Source of the DNA: Bidens hawaiensis
Taxonomy: Eukaryota > Streptophyta > Magnoliopsida > Asterales > Asteraceae
Assembly: GCA_021521415.1 (NCBI GenBank)
Contig: JAIQDT010000186.1
Coordinates: 596,001-660,000 of the forward strand
Direction of reading: 5' to 3'
Length of the DNA stretch: 64,000 nt
Made by a program: the position numbers and the translations under genes. Every line of letters begins with the position of its first letter. Position 1 is the first letter of the stretch. The notes beneath the pieces are model-generated. The model had not been told where the DNA came from, searched no databases, and was given only the letters and a program-made list of their open reading frames with translations. This document shows, piece by piece, positions 30,928 to 42,421 of the stretch.

Positions 30928-33296
30928 CAATAACATTTATGCATATGATAACTTTCTTCATATTTTAGAATTTTTATTTTAAACTAACTTAAAACATCCA
31001 CAACAGACGTTTAAGAAAAATACAAAGATAAAGCATAATATTGCTATATAAAAAATGAAGATTTAACAAAATAAAAAGTACAAAAACGGAGCTTTATTTT
31101 CGTTGTATATAGTTACGTTTTATTTTGTGATCCATATTTCTGTTGTATTTTATGTTCCCATTACTAGTGGCATATTTTTGTGATGTATTATTGTGTCGTA
31201 TTATGAGCTTCATTTTTGTGGTGTATTGTTGTACTGCATTTTCATGTTGTACGTTTATTTGTGAGACGTTTTACATGTATTGTCTAAAGTTTGTTACTTT
31301 TAAGCATGCTGTTTTACATGTGCTGTTTTTTTATTTACTGTGCGACATTTTGAAATTAGGGTAGTTTTCCAAAATAGCCATATTTGGCTAAAAATTTTCA
31401 AAAATAGTATAGGTTTTCAAAAAATCCCCGGAATAGCTTATTTTTTCTGTCGGATCCGACAGAATTTTAGCACCGTGTGATGGAATTCTTGGACCTTTAA
31501 AATTGCGTCACGTGTCAACGTATTAATGGATCCGACGGAATTATTCATCTTTTACCTCTCAAACCCTAAACCTCCATCTCTATCTTTCTTATTTCTCCAC
31601 AAAATCAAGCAAATCAATAGTGCAAATTGTTTAGCTTTTTAATGAGAACACAACCATAGTGTTCAATTTCACTCTAGAACTCAAATTCAAAAAACCCTCG
31701 AATCGAAAAATCTAAGGTCCGTCGGGCAAATTAAACAGTCAGATCCGACGGAAGCATGAACTGAACCATTAGATTCGACTGTTTATTATTAGGTCGGTTT
31801 GTTTCATTAATCCGTCAGACAAAACCGTAAACCGTCGGATCTGACGGAATAGTATGCTACGTGGCGCGTCAGGATAGGGTAAAAATTTCGTCGGATTAGT
31901 TTGGCTACTTTTTAAATTTGTTTTGGTCTTGGGATAAAACTGGAAAAAGTGGGTAAAAAATGACGAGTTTGGGAAATTTTCATTTATTTAATCTATGTTT
32001 TAAATATGTGTTGCCTTTCAAATCCAACACAACCCCTTACTCTTTGATTAAATCCAGCACATCTCTTACATGAGGTGGATATTCATGCAATAAACTAGTA
32101 TACAGAATGAATGAAGACAACCCTAGTGAACATTCAGGAGTAACTATGGACAAACCTCTTAAGTATTGAATGAAGCTGAATAAAATATATGATAGCTGTG
32201 CAGTTGGATTGATATGGTGATATAAATTTTGTCATGCACGACATTAGAAATCGTATGAAATTTCATAAGATATTCTAACTTCATGTCTTTGATGATAATA
32301 CGGTAGAAAGCATTGGCTATGCTTTCACGATAGTGATGAACTAATCGTCTTCCAGTAATAGGTCAAGAAAGATCGGAATTTGCGACTAGAAATTTACGAA
32401 AGCATCAAACTATTGCCTCATGGATATGAAATACGGTGCTGCTGGAGTGCTGAGGCTCTAGATTAAGTGTATGTGGTAGACTGAACAATTTAGATTTATG
32501 GAAATAGAATGTGCTGGATTTTGAACAAAAGAAAACTCATTTTTGTTTGTCAGATGCCATTCTCTCTTTCATTCTTAGCCAGCTTTCTATAATCTATATG
32601 ATTCACGGGCTGATGTGGGCCAAGTGTAAAAGAGTTTTTAAATATCTAAGATCGCGCTTCTAAAGGTGCTGCACTGCTGCAGGTAAATGGGTTTAACTTG
32701 GGCTATGGGCCTCCTTTTCAAGCGTGCTACCAGTCAAAACGACTGTTGGAACGTGGGCCTCCGTAGGCGGGTTATCCCGTTTATTTTTCCGAAATAAGCC
32801 GTCTAGTTCTAGATACACTTTTGAGACACTTTTATGTTTTTTTGTCTATTTTTCAGGTTTTGTTTTGGGTTGTTATTGGGTTTGTGGTTGTTTGTTTCGG
32901 CCCCAGCCTATTTTGGATTCTCTATTGATATGTTATGAATGTATTGTGACTGATCATTGATCAGAATTAAATAACATTACTTTGTCTTTTCAAATTCTTG
33001 ACTTTTGGGTCGGATTTGAGGGTTTGGAGAAGGATCTTCACGGGTATTCAAAGAATCAACGTGATTAGCCTGGATTCTCATAGTAGTATCACAGGCTATA
33101 TAGATAGAGACACACACATCTACCTTATCAAATTGTTTATGATACTTAACTCTCTTGAACATCATAATACGAAAACGGAGATGATATAGTTATTAATTCA
33201 ACAAAAGGCTCAGGCTCAGATAATTTTAAAGAAGCTCAAAATTGGCAAGTTAATAACGTTGCTAACAAAAACAAGTCATGTACGTCCGTACCTATT
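30928..33296. other. Intergenic DNA, no gene recognised; palindrome-rich patch at 31445-31895
   Basis: This AT-rich stretch continues the UGT upstream flank beyond Tat-B. Between 31445 and 31895 the motif TCGGATCCGA and variants (GATCCGACGG, CGTCGGATCTGACGG) occur about six times. They include a perfect 20-bp palindrome at 31445-31464 (arm TTCTGTCGGA). The outer edges near 31364 and 31980 share TTTCC-AAA type sequence in opposite orientation, so it may be a small non-autonomous element. I could not fix its borders. Short open frames here have no recognisable similarity. Confidence 0.5.
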
Positions 33297-34493
33297 TTGC
33301 TTGATGTCTTATATACACGTACCTAGGGTGCAATACCAATCTCCTTCTGATAAACTAACAACATCGCATAACACCATTAACTCGATTGAACTATTGAACA
33401 GATCCTTAGCATTGATTGATCATCTCTGTCATGTTTGGATCATATACCAATGACGCATATAGATCTCTTCCTCCCTCTCTTTGTATTTTATTTTATATTT
33501 AAAATTGATTATGAATTAGTGATACTTATTGCCTAAACTTCATGCATAAAACGTAGACCCAAGATATGGTGTTGTTATTTGCACCTTAGATAAAAAAAAT
33601 GCTACGTGAGTTGATGTCACATGTGTATTGAATTCCATTAGCCATGTGTATGTTTGTTTATAGTGTGCAAGCAAACGTTGCTATGTTGAGTGGTGATTCG
33701 CATGAGATGATTTTCAAATTGGAACAAAGTTGAATACATAAGTGTAATAAAATCTAATTTATACGACTAGAAATATATAGCATATCCTCGAAGATAGTTG
33801 CTTTAATAGTTTCCTAAAATAAAGTTGATTATAAATACATAAATGAGCAAATAAAACAATACACAATCAACGAGTTTTGGCCGGTTAGGTTCGATTAAAA
33901 TATGTGAACCGAACAATATAGAAAATCAAAGTAAGTTAATTAAGAGAGTATTCGTGTTTTATCAAACACGAACAGGAAACTAGGTCGGATTGCTTCCAAC
34001 AAACCTTATATGTAAAAAACAATATATTTGATTATTAATTTATGTAAAAATTCATGTTTAACAAAGAATAAACGAAAACGCCCAATGTGAAAACATAAAC
34101 AATAAAACTGAGAGCTTGATTCAATCGAACACCTTGGAACACCTCAAATCCATGGATTGGATAGAGGGGTTTTGATTCAAGTATAATAATAAAGAACATA
34201 TAACAAATTCAAATTACCCATAATTTGAGGAGGAGGAGGAGGAGGATGAGATTTGAAGATGTACGGATGACTTTTCTAGGTCAACAGACTAGAACACCAC
34301 CAAAAGAACTAGAATATGTGAAAATTAAGGTGATTTGTAAATTGTGAACAATGAAACAAAGGCTCAGATCTTCAAGAATTATTTATAATAAATGAGGTAC
34401 GATTAAAACCCTAACTTGACAAGAATAAGAGTTTTGAATGATTTATATATGGTAAATCTTGAAAAAAAAGTTTGAATAAAAAGGAAATATTAG

Positions 34494-34547
<54 letters not shown>

Positions 34548-34627
34548 TAACAACAAAAACAAAAGTGACGACAACTTTAGTCAATTTATTTATTTTTATT
34601 TTATTTTAATAACATTATAGTTATATA
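33297..34627. repeat. Host flank of the CACTA element, copy A of a duplicated segment
   Basis: This non-coding DNA recurs at 51061-52358 with about 1% differences by eye. It includes a GAG/GGA run near 34230 and a long AAT microsatellite (about 34498-34542) that is much shorter in copy B. The identity starts abruptly at 33297 (TTGCTTGATG). Confidence 0.9.
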
Positions 34628-35446
34628 CACTACGTGAATATTGACCTTCGGTCACACGAAAAAAGTATGGCCGTAGGCCTTTAGCCACACACATTTGGTT
34701 CAGCTCATATGTGGCCAAAGGTCGTGACACTGTGGGTATGATATGGCCACACACAGTTTTTAGTGGCCTTATGTGGTAATAAATTTGGCTAAAGCGTACA
34801 GGAATTAGTTGTTGGCCATCAAGAATCCTCTCCAATAAGTGTTGCTAAACGGTAGAAAATGGTCACATGACTATTTACTATGAGTGACCATTGCACGTAT
34901 AGAGCCACATGAATTCATGTTTCAGCCACATGAATTTTATAATAATGTGGCTAATAGGGTTGTGTTAAGCTTGCATTGTGACCTATACCGTGTGGATATA
35001 GCAAAGAAATGACCACTTAAATTTAATAATAGAGTGGCTAATTATATCATATAGACACTAGATATTATATTAAAAGTGGCTAAAAATGTTTACTTTCCAC
35101 TCAAACACTCCTTTGTAGATTATAGTGTGGCTATTGTTGTCACACCCGTATTTGAGGCCTAGGCGTGTGACCACAAGTTGGTACCTGTTTTGAAAATATA
35201 TTAGAGTATTGGGTTGATTTTAGCGGAAGACTTAGGTTTGAATATAATATTAATTTACATTGAAAACTTAATCGGGAATTAAATACCCGAGTATAAGTTA
35301 CAAAAGATAAGTTTTATAATACAAGGATTTAGATATAAAAAACGGAGCCATCTTTAACGCGCTTCTATCTTCATAAGACTCCAATCCTTGCTTAATACTA
35401 CTAATGCTTAATTACCTGCAATGGGTTGGAAAAATACGACAGCTAC

Positions 35447-37739
35447 TGTGACACCCGGTAAATTCCCAACCCCTTAAACTAAGTAATCAACCTAATAATT
35501 AGGTGATTGTAAATATTATGCGCACCATGTTAGTCAGCGCGTGCATTTGTTATGTGCGCCCTGCGCGAGCGCGCTATGTTAAGAATCAGCGCGGGCACAT
35601 TATGTGCGCCCGGCGCGAGCATATGTTAGAATCAGCGCGGGCATTTATGTTTGCCCTGCGCGAGCGCGCCATGTTAGTCAGCGCGTGCATGTGTTATATG
35701 CGCCCTGCGCGAGCGCACCATGTTAAGAACCAGCGTGAGCATATGTTATATGCGCCATGCGTGAACGTATTGGCCTTATGTTTTCATGTAACTTAAACGT
35801 TATGTTGTCTATGGGTTGACCATCCCGCATGATGCTAAGGCGGGTGCATCCTACATCGTTTATGCGCGTGCGGAAGGGAACTAACCTACCCGCATGGCGG
35901 GAACTTTGAGAGCTAGTTTGTCTGAAGCTCCAGGATGGAATTGACTTCAACATGACTGATCACTATGTTGAAATACCAAAACCACCTGGAGAATCTACAA
36001 ATGAAACTCAAATGTCCCTAACTGCGAGAAGGTTACGCACCTACCCGCAGCAAAGAAATGTTCTACACGCAGGAAGCTATGCGCACCAAGTTATACGCGC
36101 AGAACACTTAGTCAAAATGATCAGATTTAAGGAAATTGTCCCCGCCCAAAAGAGGGCGGTAGCGTGTTTCAGAAAACTTCTACTTTTTACTGTACATTGT
36201 CTAAAGCACTGAAAAAGCAAACTGTAAAAGTCAACTGCCAGCCACCCACTCTCACCAACCACAGCCCTGCATGTCCTGTCCATATCAAATCAGAATCTTT
36301 AATCTACTTTTCTACTCTTTTAATAAATAATAATAATTTCCATACTTTATCATCATTTCAAAAGATTACAATTCCCTAAAGCAAGGGATTATGTTCCCTT
36401 GAGTTTGCCTATAAATTTGTAGCCTAAATTATCACCCAAAACACACTTCAAAGAACTACAAACTTGCACTAATCTTTTCCCAAGCATCCGTTGTTTCCAG
36501 CTCCGATCCTGTTACTAGGTAAGCCGAGATTATAACCTTGAGATCTACTTTCCAACCCTTATATCTTGATCTTAATATATATATTTGTTATTTAATCGTA
36601 TTCTAGACCTTCGATTCCGAGGCCAACACCAAGAAAACCCGAATCTCGATTAATCCCTTGACAAGAACCACAGGTGAGTCTCACAGCCCCATTTTCACTG
36701 TTTTCACTATTTTAAACTGTTTTCGGGGCGAGGGACACGTACTTAAATAATGTTTTATCATGGTATACTTACAAGCTAAGCAAACGATTACGTGTTTAAG
36801 TTATGTTTCATGATGAGCAATGCGAACAGTTATCTATGGTTTTTCGATGATAGTGCACCAGATTCGAGTAAGTGATCACTTTACCATTGGAACTCTAAGG
36901 GTAGGGACTGCTGGTTTGATCCACCCACTCGTAGGGGTCGCACCTCTTTGCATGGACGAGTGCCTAGCACGGGGCAGTACTATGGGTTTGAGCCCGTTCG
37001 TAGAGGTCGCTCCTCTTACGCAGACGAGCGCCTTGTTTTCCGGCACAACGTCCGCGCGTAACCCGCGGGACGGTATTACAGCATATATTCGCTCGTAGTG
37101 GCAGCGCCACTTACATAGACGAGCACGGTTTTTCAGAAATGTCCACGCGTAAACCGCGGGACGATAATACATTGTTTTAGCTCGTAGTGGCAACGCCACT
37201 TTGCATAGACGAGCACAGTTCCCAGAAATGTTCGCGCGTAACCCGCGGAACGATTTTATCAGAATATGTTGATAGAACTATGTTTTACCAAGCATGTGTT
37301 TTAATGATGCTAACGGAATTATGTTTCAGAATGATTATGATGCAATACGATTTATCAAGTTACTAAAACTTGTGAACTCACTCAGTTTATACTGATTCAA
37401 ATATTTTTTACGTGTCTTTCAGGAGATAATTAGGTAGCGCATGGAGTCACACTTAGAGCACCTCACGCTGAACATCTAAAACTAGCTTTTGGAAGATTTT
37501 AGTTCTATCCCTTCGATGCGCGTGGTTGTACCCGCCGCGCAAGGGGATATGGCGTGGAAATCTTCAACAGTTTTTATACTTGGATGTTTTTTTATGTAAT
37601 CTTAAACAATGTAATGTATTTGTATTAAACATTTCACGCGCAATGAAAATCTTTGAATGTTTGCAATGGCCCGTGCTTAATTATCAATCCCCACTCGCGC
37701 GCGCCCGGCTGTTTCCGCCGCTCAGGGCCGGGTGTGACA
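35447..37739 (+). repeat. Tekay-1 5' LTR (2293 bp)
   Basis: It begins TGTGACACCCGG and ends CCGGGTGTGACA. In U3 a unit of about 48 bp starting ATGTTA is repeated five times (35527, 35576, 35623, 35671, 35720) and carries GCGCGAGCGC and CAGCGCG motifs. CTATAAATTT at 36409-36418 is the likely TATA box. Downstream of it, in the transcribed part, four units each contain CTCGTAG...GGC and GCC...ACGAG arms that could fold as hairpins (starts 36928, 36997, 37092, 37181). Confidence 0.96.
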
Positions 37740-37742
37740 GAT

Positions 37743-37754
37743 TGGTATCAGAGC
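37743..37754 (+). other. Tekay-1 primer binding site (tRNA-iMet)
   Basis: TGGTATCAGAGC, complementary to the 3' end of plant initiator tRNA-Met, lies three bases after the 5' LTR. It is the standard primer site of Tekay and many other plant LTR elements, and differs from the primer site of the Tat elements. Confidence 0.95.
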
Positions 37755-37938
37755 ACTGGTTATAGCGAACTAGGAAAAGAAGTTTTTAACCTAGACTATA
37801 ACCTTTGGGGAATCGCATGAAAAGAATATTTTCAAAAGAAAAATCACACACGCACTTAGGAACACGGGTCACAGTGTCTAGAGATAAGAACATTATGTGC
37901 TCTGAGTACATGCGCTAAGTTTGTTATATTTTCTTTTT

Positions 37939-40900
37939 ATGAAAAGAATGCCTCCAACCAGAGCCAAGGGAATTACCATGACACCCGAGGAGCTCGCAGA
38001 AATAATCGCGCAGGCGATTGCAACGCATGAGGCCAGCAAGGCCGAATCTAGTCAGGGTCGCCAAGAGAACGAGACCCCAGAACCCGAATCAGGAGCCTTG
38101 GACAAAGGTTGCTCCTATAAAACATTCATGGCCTGTAGGCCTTGGCCGTTCAAAGGCACCGAAGGAGCCATTGGGCTCTACAATTGGATTGACAAGATGG
38201 AGACCGTTCTCTCCATCAGCGGATGTAGTGAAAACCAGAAGGTCCTTTACGCGACCTGCATGTTCCAAGAAGCAGCTTCGTCTTGGTGGAAGCTCCAAGT
38301 AAAGACTTTGGGGCGAGAAGTTGCTCTTCACAAGACCTGGGAAGAATTGAAAGAAATGTTGATGAGAAAGTTCTGCTCTCGCGCAGAAATTCAGAGCTTG
38401 CAACAAGAATTCTGGAACCACACCATGGTAGGAACGGATATCGATGCCTACACCAATCGTTTCAACGAGCTTTGCCAGCTGGTGCCAGACATGGCAAGCA
38501 CAGAAGAAAAGAAAATCGAGAGGTACATTTTTGGGTTACCTCCTGTCGTTAGAGTCCCGCTCAACGCCGCCGCACCTCCGACCTTTGACGAGGCGGTTGC
38601 GCGAGCCATCACCCTTACAAGGGATACGGTTCGTGCGGGTATGTTGACTGCTCGCTTGAACGAGCAGCGAACCTCTGACTCCAAGAGGAAATGGAACTCC
38701 CACCGAGGATCAGACTTCAAGCAGCCACCGCCCAAGAAGCAGGAAAGCACAAGGGTTTACGCGATTCAAGCCGCGGAACCATCAAGGAAAGGATACAGCG
38801 GGCCTCGCCCATGGTGCAGCAAATGCAAGTATCACCACGAAGGTGAATGCGCAAAAATCGAATGCGCCAAGTGTGGCAGACCAGGACACAAGACGGTGAA
38901 TTGCCGTGCTAAAGAAGCTGGAGCCAATGACAACTGCTACGCATGCGGGAAGCCTGGACACTTCAGTCGGGATTGCCCACAGAAAGGAAACCAAGCTCGC
39001 GGGAGAGCTTTTGTGATCGGCGCGGGTGAAGCAAAGGAAGAACCGAATGTGGTAACCGGTACGTTTTTGCTTAACGGTCATTATGCATCTGTCTTATTTG
39101 ATACTGGCGCTGACCTAAGTTTTTTATCCCATGAGTTTAAAAACTCCCTGGGCTTAGCGACCAGTAGGCTAGACAAACCTTATACTATAGAACTAGCCAA
39201 TGGTAGGCAGTTATGCGCGAATGAAAGGACTGAGCAATGTGTGTTAGTCATGGGGGGTCATGAGTTCAATATTAACTTGTTGCCAATAGATTTGGGAAGT
39301 TTCGATATTGTGGTAGGTATGGATTGGTTGGTCGAGAATCTCGCGGAGATTGTTTGTCATGAGAAACAGGTTCGGATTCCACTGTTGAACGGAGAAACTT
39401 TGATGATTCAAGGGGAAAGAAGGGGAGTTGCGACGAAACTGATTTCGTGCCTAAAGGCGCGTAAGTGCCTAAGGAAAGGGTGCTACGCCTTCCTGGCGCA
39501 TGTAGTAGAGAAAGGAGATGAGCGAAGAATTGAAGACTTACCAGTAGTGCGCGAATTTCCTGAAGTTTTTCCTGAAGATTTGCCCGGGTTACCGCCGCCG
39601 CGACAAGTCGAGTTTCGTATTGATTTGGTCCCAGGAGCTGCGCCAGTAGCTCGAGCGCCTTATCGCTTAGCTCCATCTGAGATGCAAGAGCTATCCAATC
39701 AGTTACAGGAACTATTGGATAAGGGTTTCATACGCCCAAGCTTTTCACCTTGGGGAGCTCCAGTACTGTTTGTAAAGAAGAAGGATGGTTCGTTCCGGAT
39801 GTGTATTGACTACAGGGAGCTGAACAAGCTGACAGTCAAAAATCGGTACCCCTTACCGAGGATTGACGACTTATTTGACCAGTTGCAGGGATCCAGTTAT
39901 TATTCGAAGATAGATCTACGGTCAGGATACCACCAACTTAGGGTCCATGAGGAAGACGCGCCAAAGACAGCCTTCCGAACCAGATATGGCCATTATGAGT
40001 TCTTAGTGATGCCTTTCGGGCTAACTAATGCGCCGGCTATATTCATGGATCTGATGAACCGCGTGTGCAAACCATATTTGGACAAGTTTGTGATTGTGTT
40101 TATAGATGATATTTTGATTTACTCTCGAACCAAGGCCGAGCATGAGCAACACCTGAGAATGATTTTGGAATTGTTAAGGAAAGAAAAGTTGTATGCGAAG
40201 TTTTCCAAGTGCGAGTTCTGGCTTAGAGAAGTTCACTTTCTCGGTCACGTTGTAAACGAGAAAGGAATACACGTCGATCCTTCTAAGGTTAAAGCCATCG
40301 AAAACTGGGAAGCGCCAAAAACCCCAACTGAGGTGAGGCAATTCCTAGGACTAGCTGGCTACTATCGACGCTTCATTGAGAACTTCTCCAAGATAGCTCT
40401 ACCTCTGACCGCGCTAACTCAGAAAGACAGGATGTTTGTTTGGGGCGAAAACCAGGAAGCAGCGTTTCAAATGTTGAAACAGAAGTTATGTAGTGCGCCA
40501 ATCTTATCCCTGCCCGAGGGGACAGATGACATCGTTGTTTACTGCGACGCTTCACACCAGGGACTCGGATGTGTCCTTATGCAGCGAGACAAAGTTATAG
40601 CGTATGCCTCGCGCCAACTTAAGACCAATGAGAAGAACTACACAACGCATGATTTAGAACTTGGAGCTGTTGTCTTCGCGCTAAAGATTTGGCGCCATTA
40701 CCTCTACGGTACGAAATGTGTAATCTTTACGGATCATAAGAGCCTCCAACATATATTCGATCAGAAGGAATTAAACATGAGGCAGCGAAGATGGGTTGAA
40801 TTGTTGAATGATTATGATTGCGAGATCAAGTATCACCCGGGGAAAGCGAATGTGGTAGCAGACGCGCTAAGCAGAAAGGAGCGAATAAAAACGCTACGAG

Positions 40901-42387
40901 TCAAGGCTCTAAGGTTGACCATTCACGCAGATCTCTCTACCCGCATCCGAGACGCTCAGCAAGAAGCCTTGAAACCAGAGTTTGTTAAAAACGAATGCCT
41001 TGGGGGTATGGTTAAGAATTTGGAACTTAAAGAGAACGGCAATCTATATTTTGCCAACCGCATATGGGTCCCTCTCAAGGGAGGATTGCGCGAGCAGGTA
41101 TTAAACGAAGCTCACAAGACGCGATATTCCGTACATCCTGGCGCAGACAAGATGTACCAAGATGTTAAAACGCTGTATTGGTGGCCCAATCTTAAAGGCG
41201 CCATCGCGACGTATGTCAGTAAGTGCCTGACGTGTTCAAAAGTAAAGGCTGAATACCAGAAACCATCGGGGTTGCTTCAGCAGCCAGAAATTCCCATGTG
41301 GAAGTGGGAACAAATCTCTATGGACTTCATCACCAAACTGCCAAGGACACCTGGGGGTTATGACACAATATGGGTTATTGTGGATCGGCTAACTAAGTCA
41401 GCGCACTTCCTGCCGATTAAAGAAACTGATAAAATGGAAAGGTTAGCCCGATTGTATATTCGAGAAGTAGTTTCAAAACATGGAGTCCCAGTGTCCATCA
41501 TTTCTGATCGAGATAGTCGGTTTACATCAAGGTTTTGGAGATCATTACAAGAGGGGTTAGGTACTCGACTGGACATGAGTACGGCTTATCACCCCCAAAC
41601 GGATGGACAAAGCGAACGAACGATCCAGACATTGGAAGATATGCTGCGCGCGTGCGCGATCGATTTTGGAGGTAGTTGGGATACCCACCTCCCGTTGGTT
41701 GAATTTTCTTACAATAACAGTTATCACACAAGCATTAAGGCTGCGCCGTTCGAAGCTTTATATGGGCGCAAGTGTAGATCCCCACTGTGTTGGGCTGAAG
41801 TGGGCGACAAGCAAATGACTGGTCCAGAAGTGATCCAAGAAACAACAGACAAGATTTTTCAGATAAGGGATCGCCTTAAGGCAGCACGCGACAGACAGAA
41901 AAGTTATGCTGATATGAGAAGGAAACCGTTGGAGTTTCAAGTAGGGGATAAAGTACTTTTGAAAGTCTCTCCATGGAAGGGAGTCCCCCGTTTCGGTAAG
42001 CGAGGAAAGCTAAATCCGCGCTACATTGGACCTTTTGAGATCCTGGAGAGGATCGGTCCAGTTGCTTATAAACTCCGTCTACCCGCCGAACTCAGTGGAG
42101 TTCATGATACGTTTCATGTATCCAACCTCAAGAAATGTTTATCTGACGAAACGTTGATTTTACCGGTGGAAGAAATTCATATTGACAAACAGCTGCACTT
42201 CGTAGAAGAGCCTATAGCAGTAACCGATTGGAAAGAACAAAGGTTGCGCAGAAGCAGAATCAAGTTGGTAAAAGTTCAATGGAACTCAAGGCGTGGGCCT
42301 GAATTCACTTGGGAAAGAGAAGATCAGATGCGCATAAAATACCCACACCTCTTTCAGAACATGGCTTCTGCCAGCAACGTCTCCTAA
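37939..42387 (+). CDS. Tekay-1 gag-pol polyprotein with chromodomain, intact (1482 aa)
   Basis: The polyprotein packages, copies and integrates the element. I start at ATG 37939; a second in-frame ATG at 37948 (MPPTRAKG) is equally possible. Order from 37939: gag domain at about 60-230 ([25 protein letters not shown]), then zinc knuckles [14 protein letters not shown] (309-322) and [14 protein letters not shown] (333-346). The protease motif DTGA is at 388-391. RT has [20 protein letters not shown] and FIDD (721-724). RNase H has YCDAS (D869). Integrase has HPGADK and CLTC in its zinc finger, catalytic D1129, D1190 and E1226, spaced D-60-D-35-E. The C-terminal chromodomain is at about 1420-1472 ([16 protein letters not shown]). 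In Tekay elements such a domain is thought to steer integration to heterochromatin. No stop, frameshift or missing catalytic residue is seen. It fits a single-ORF Tekay polyprotein. Confidence 0.97.
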   Translation: MKRMPPTRAKGITMTPEELAEIIAQAIATHEASKAESSQGRQENETPEPESGALDKGCSYKTFMACRPWPFKGTEGAIGLYNWIDKMETVLSISGCSENQKVLYATCMFQEAASSWWKLQVKTLGREVALHKTWEELKEMLMRKFCSRAEIQSLQQEFWNHTMVGTDIDAYTNRFNELCQLVPDMASTEEKKIERYIFGLPPVVRVPLNAAAPPTFDEAVARAITLTRDTVRAGMLTARLNEQRTSDSKRKWNSHRGSDFKQPPPKKQESTRVYAIQAAEPSRKGYSGPRPWCSKCKYHHEGECAKIECAKCGRPGHKTVNCRAKEAGANDNCYACGKPGHFSRDCPQKGNQARGRAFVIGAGEAKEEPNVVTGTFLLNGHYASVLFDTGADLSFLSHEFKNSLGLATSRLDKPYTIELANGRQLCANERTEQCVLVMGGHEFNINLLPIDLGSFDIVVGMDWLVENLAEIVCHEKQVRIPLLNGETLMIQGERRGVATKLISCLKARKCLRKGCYAFLAHVVEKGDERRIEDLPVVREFPEVFPEDLPGLPPPRQVEFRIDLVPGAAPVARAPYRLAPSEMQELSNQLQELLDKGFIRPSFSPWGAPVLFVKKKDGSFRMCIDYRELNKLTVKNRYPLPRIDDLFDQLQGSSYYSKIDLRSGYHQLRVHEEDAPKTAFRTRYGHYEFLVMPFGLTNAPAIFMDLMNRVCKPYLDKFVIVFIDDILIYSRTKAEHEQHLRMILELLRKEKLYAKFSKCEFWLREVHFLGHVVNEKGIHVDPSKVKAIENWEAPKTPTEVRQFLGLAGYYRRFIENFSKIALPLTALTQKDRMFVWGENQEAAFQMLKQKLCSAPILSLPEGTDDIVVYCDASHQGLGCVLMQRDKVIAYASRQLKTNEKNYTTHDLELGAVVFALKIWRHYLYGTKCVIFTDHKSLQHIFDQKELNMRQRRWVELLNDYDCEIKYHPGKANVVADALSRKERIKTLRVKALRLTIHADLSTRIRDAQQEALKPEFVKNECLGGMVKNLELKENGNLYFANRIWVPLKGGLREQVLNEAHKTRYSVHPGADKMYQDVKTLYWWPNLKGAIATYVSKCLTCSKVKAEYQKPSGLLQQPEIPMWKWEQISMDFITKLPRTPGGYDTIWVIVDRLTKSAHFLPIKETDKMERLARLYIREVVSKHGVPVSIISDRDSRFTSRFWRSLQEGLGTRLDMSTAYHPQTDGQSERTIQTLEDMLRACAIDFGGSWDTHLPLVEFSYNNSYHTSIKAAPFEALYGRKCRSPLCWAEVGDKQMTGPEVIQETTDKIFQIRDRLKAARDRQKSYADMRRKPLEFQVGDKVLLKVSPWKGVPRFGKRGKLNPRYIGPFEILERIGPVAYKLRLPAELSGVHDTFHVSNLKKCLSDETLILPVEEIHIDKQLHFVEEPIAVTDWKEQRLRRSRIKLVKVQWNSRRGPEFTWEREDQMRIKYPHLFQNMASASNVS

Positions 42388-42404
42388 ATTTCGGGACGAA
42401 ATTC

Positions 42405-42421
42405 GTTTAACGAGGGGAGAA
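42405..42421 (+). other. Tekay-1 polypurine tract
   Basis: ACGAGGGGAGAA lies just upstream of the 3' LTR, 18 bases after the gag-pol stop codon. It primes plus-strand DNA synthesis. Confidence 0.8.

Noticed and set aside
30923..33453. Short open frames at 31143-31364, 32724-32960 and 32998-33453
   Set aside because: They are short, lie in AT-rich sequence, overlap on both strands and show no recognisable domain or gene structure.
35138..35446. The TGTCACACCC start at 35138 as the border of Tekay-1
   Set aside because: Tekay-1 starts at TGTGACACCC 35447 with its own GCTAC duplication. The 35138 border belongs to the older minus-strand LTR, which continues at 44720-46167.
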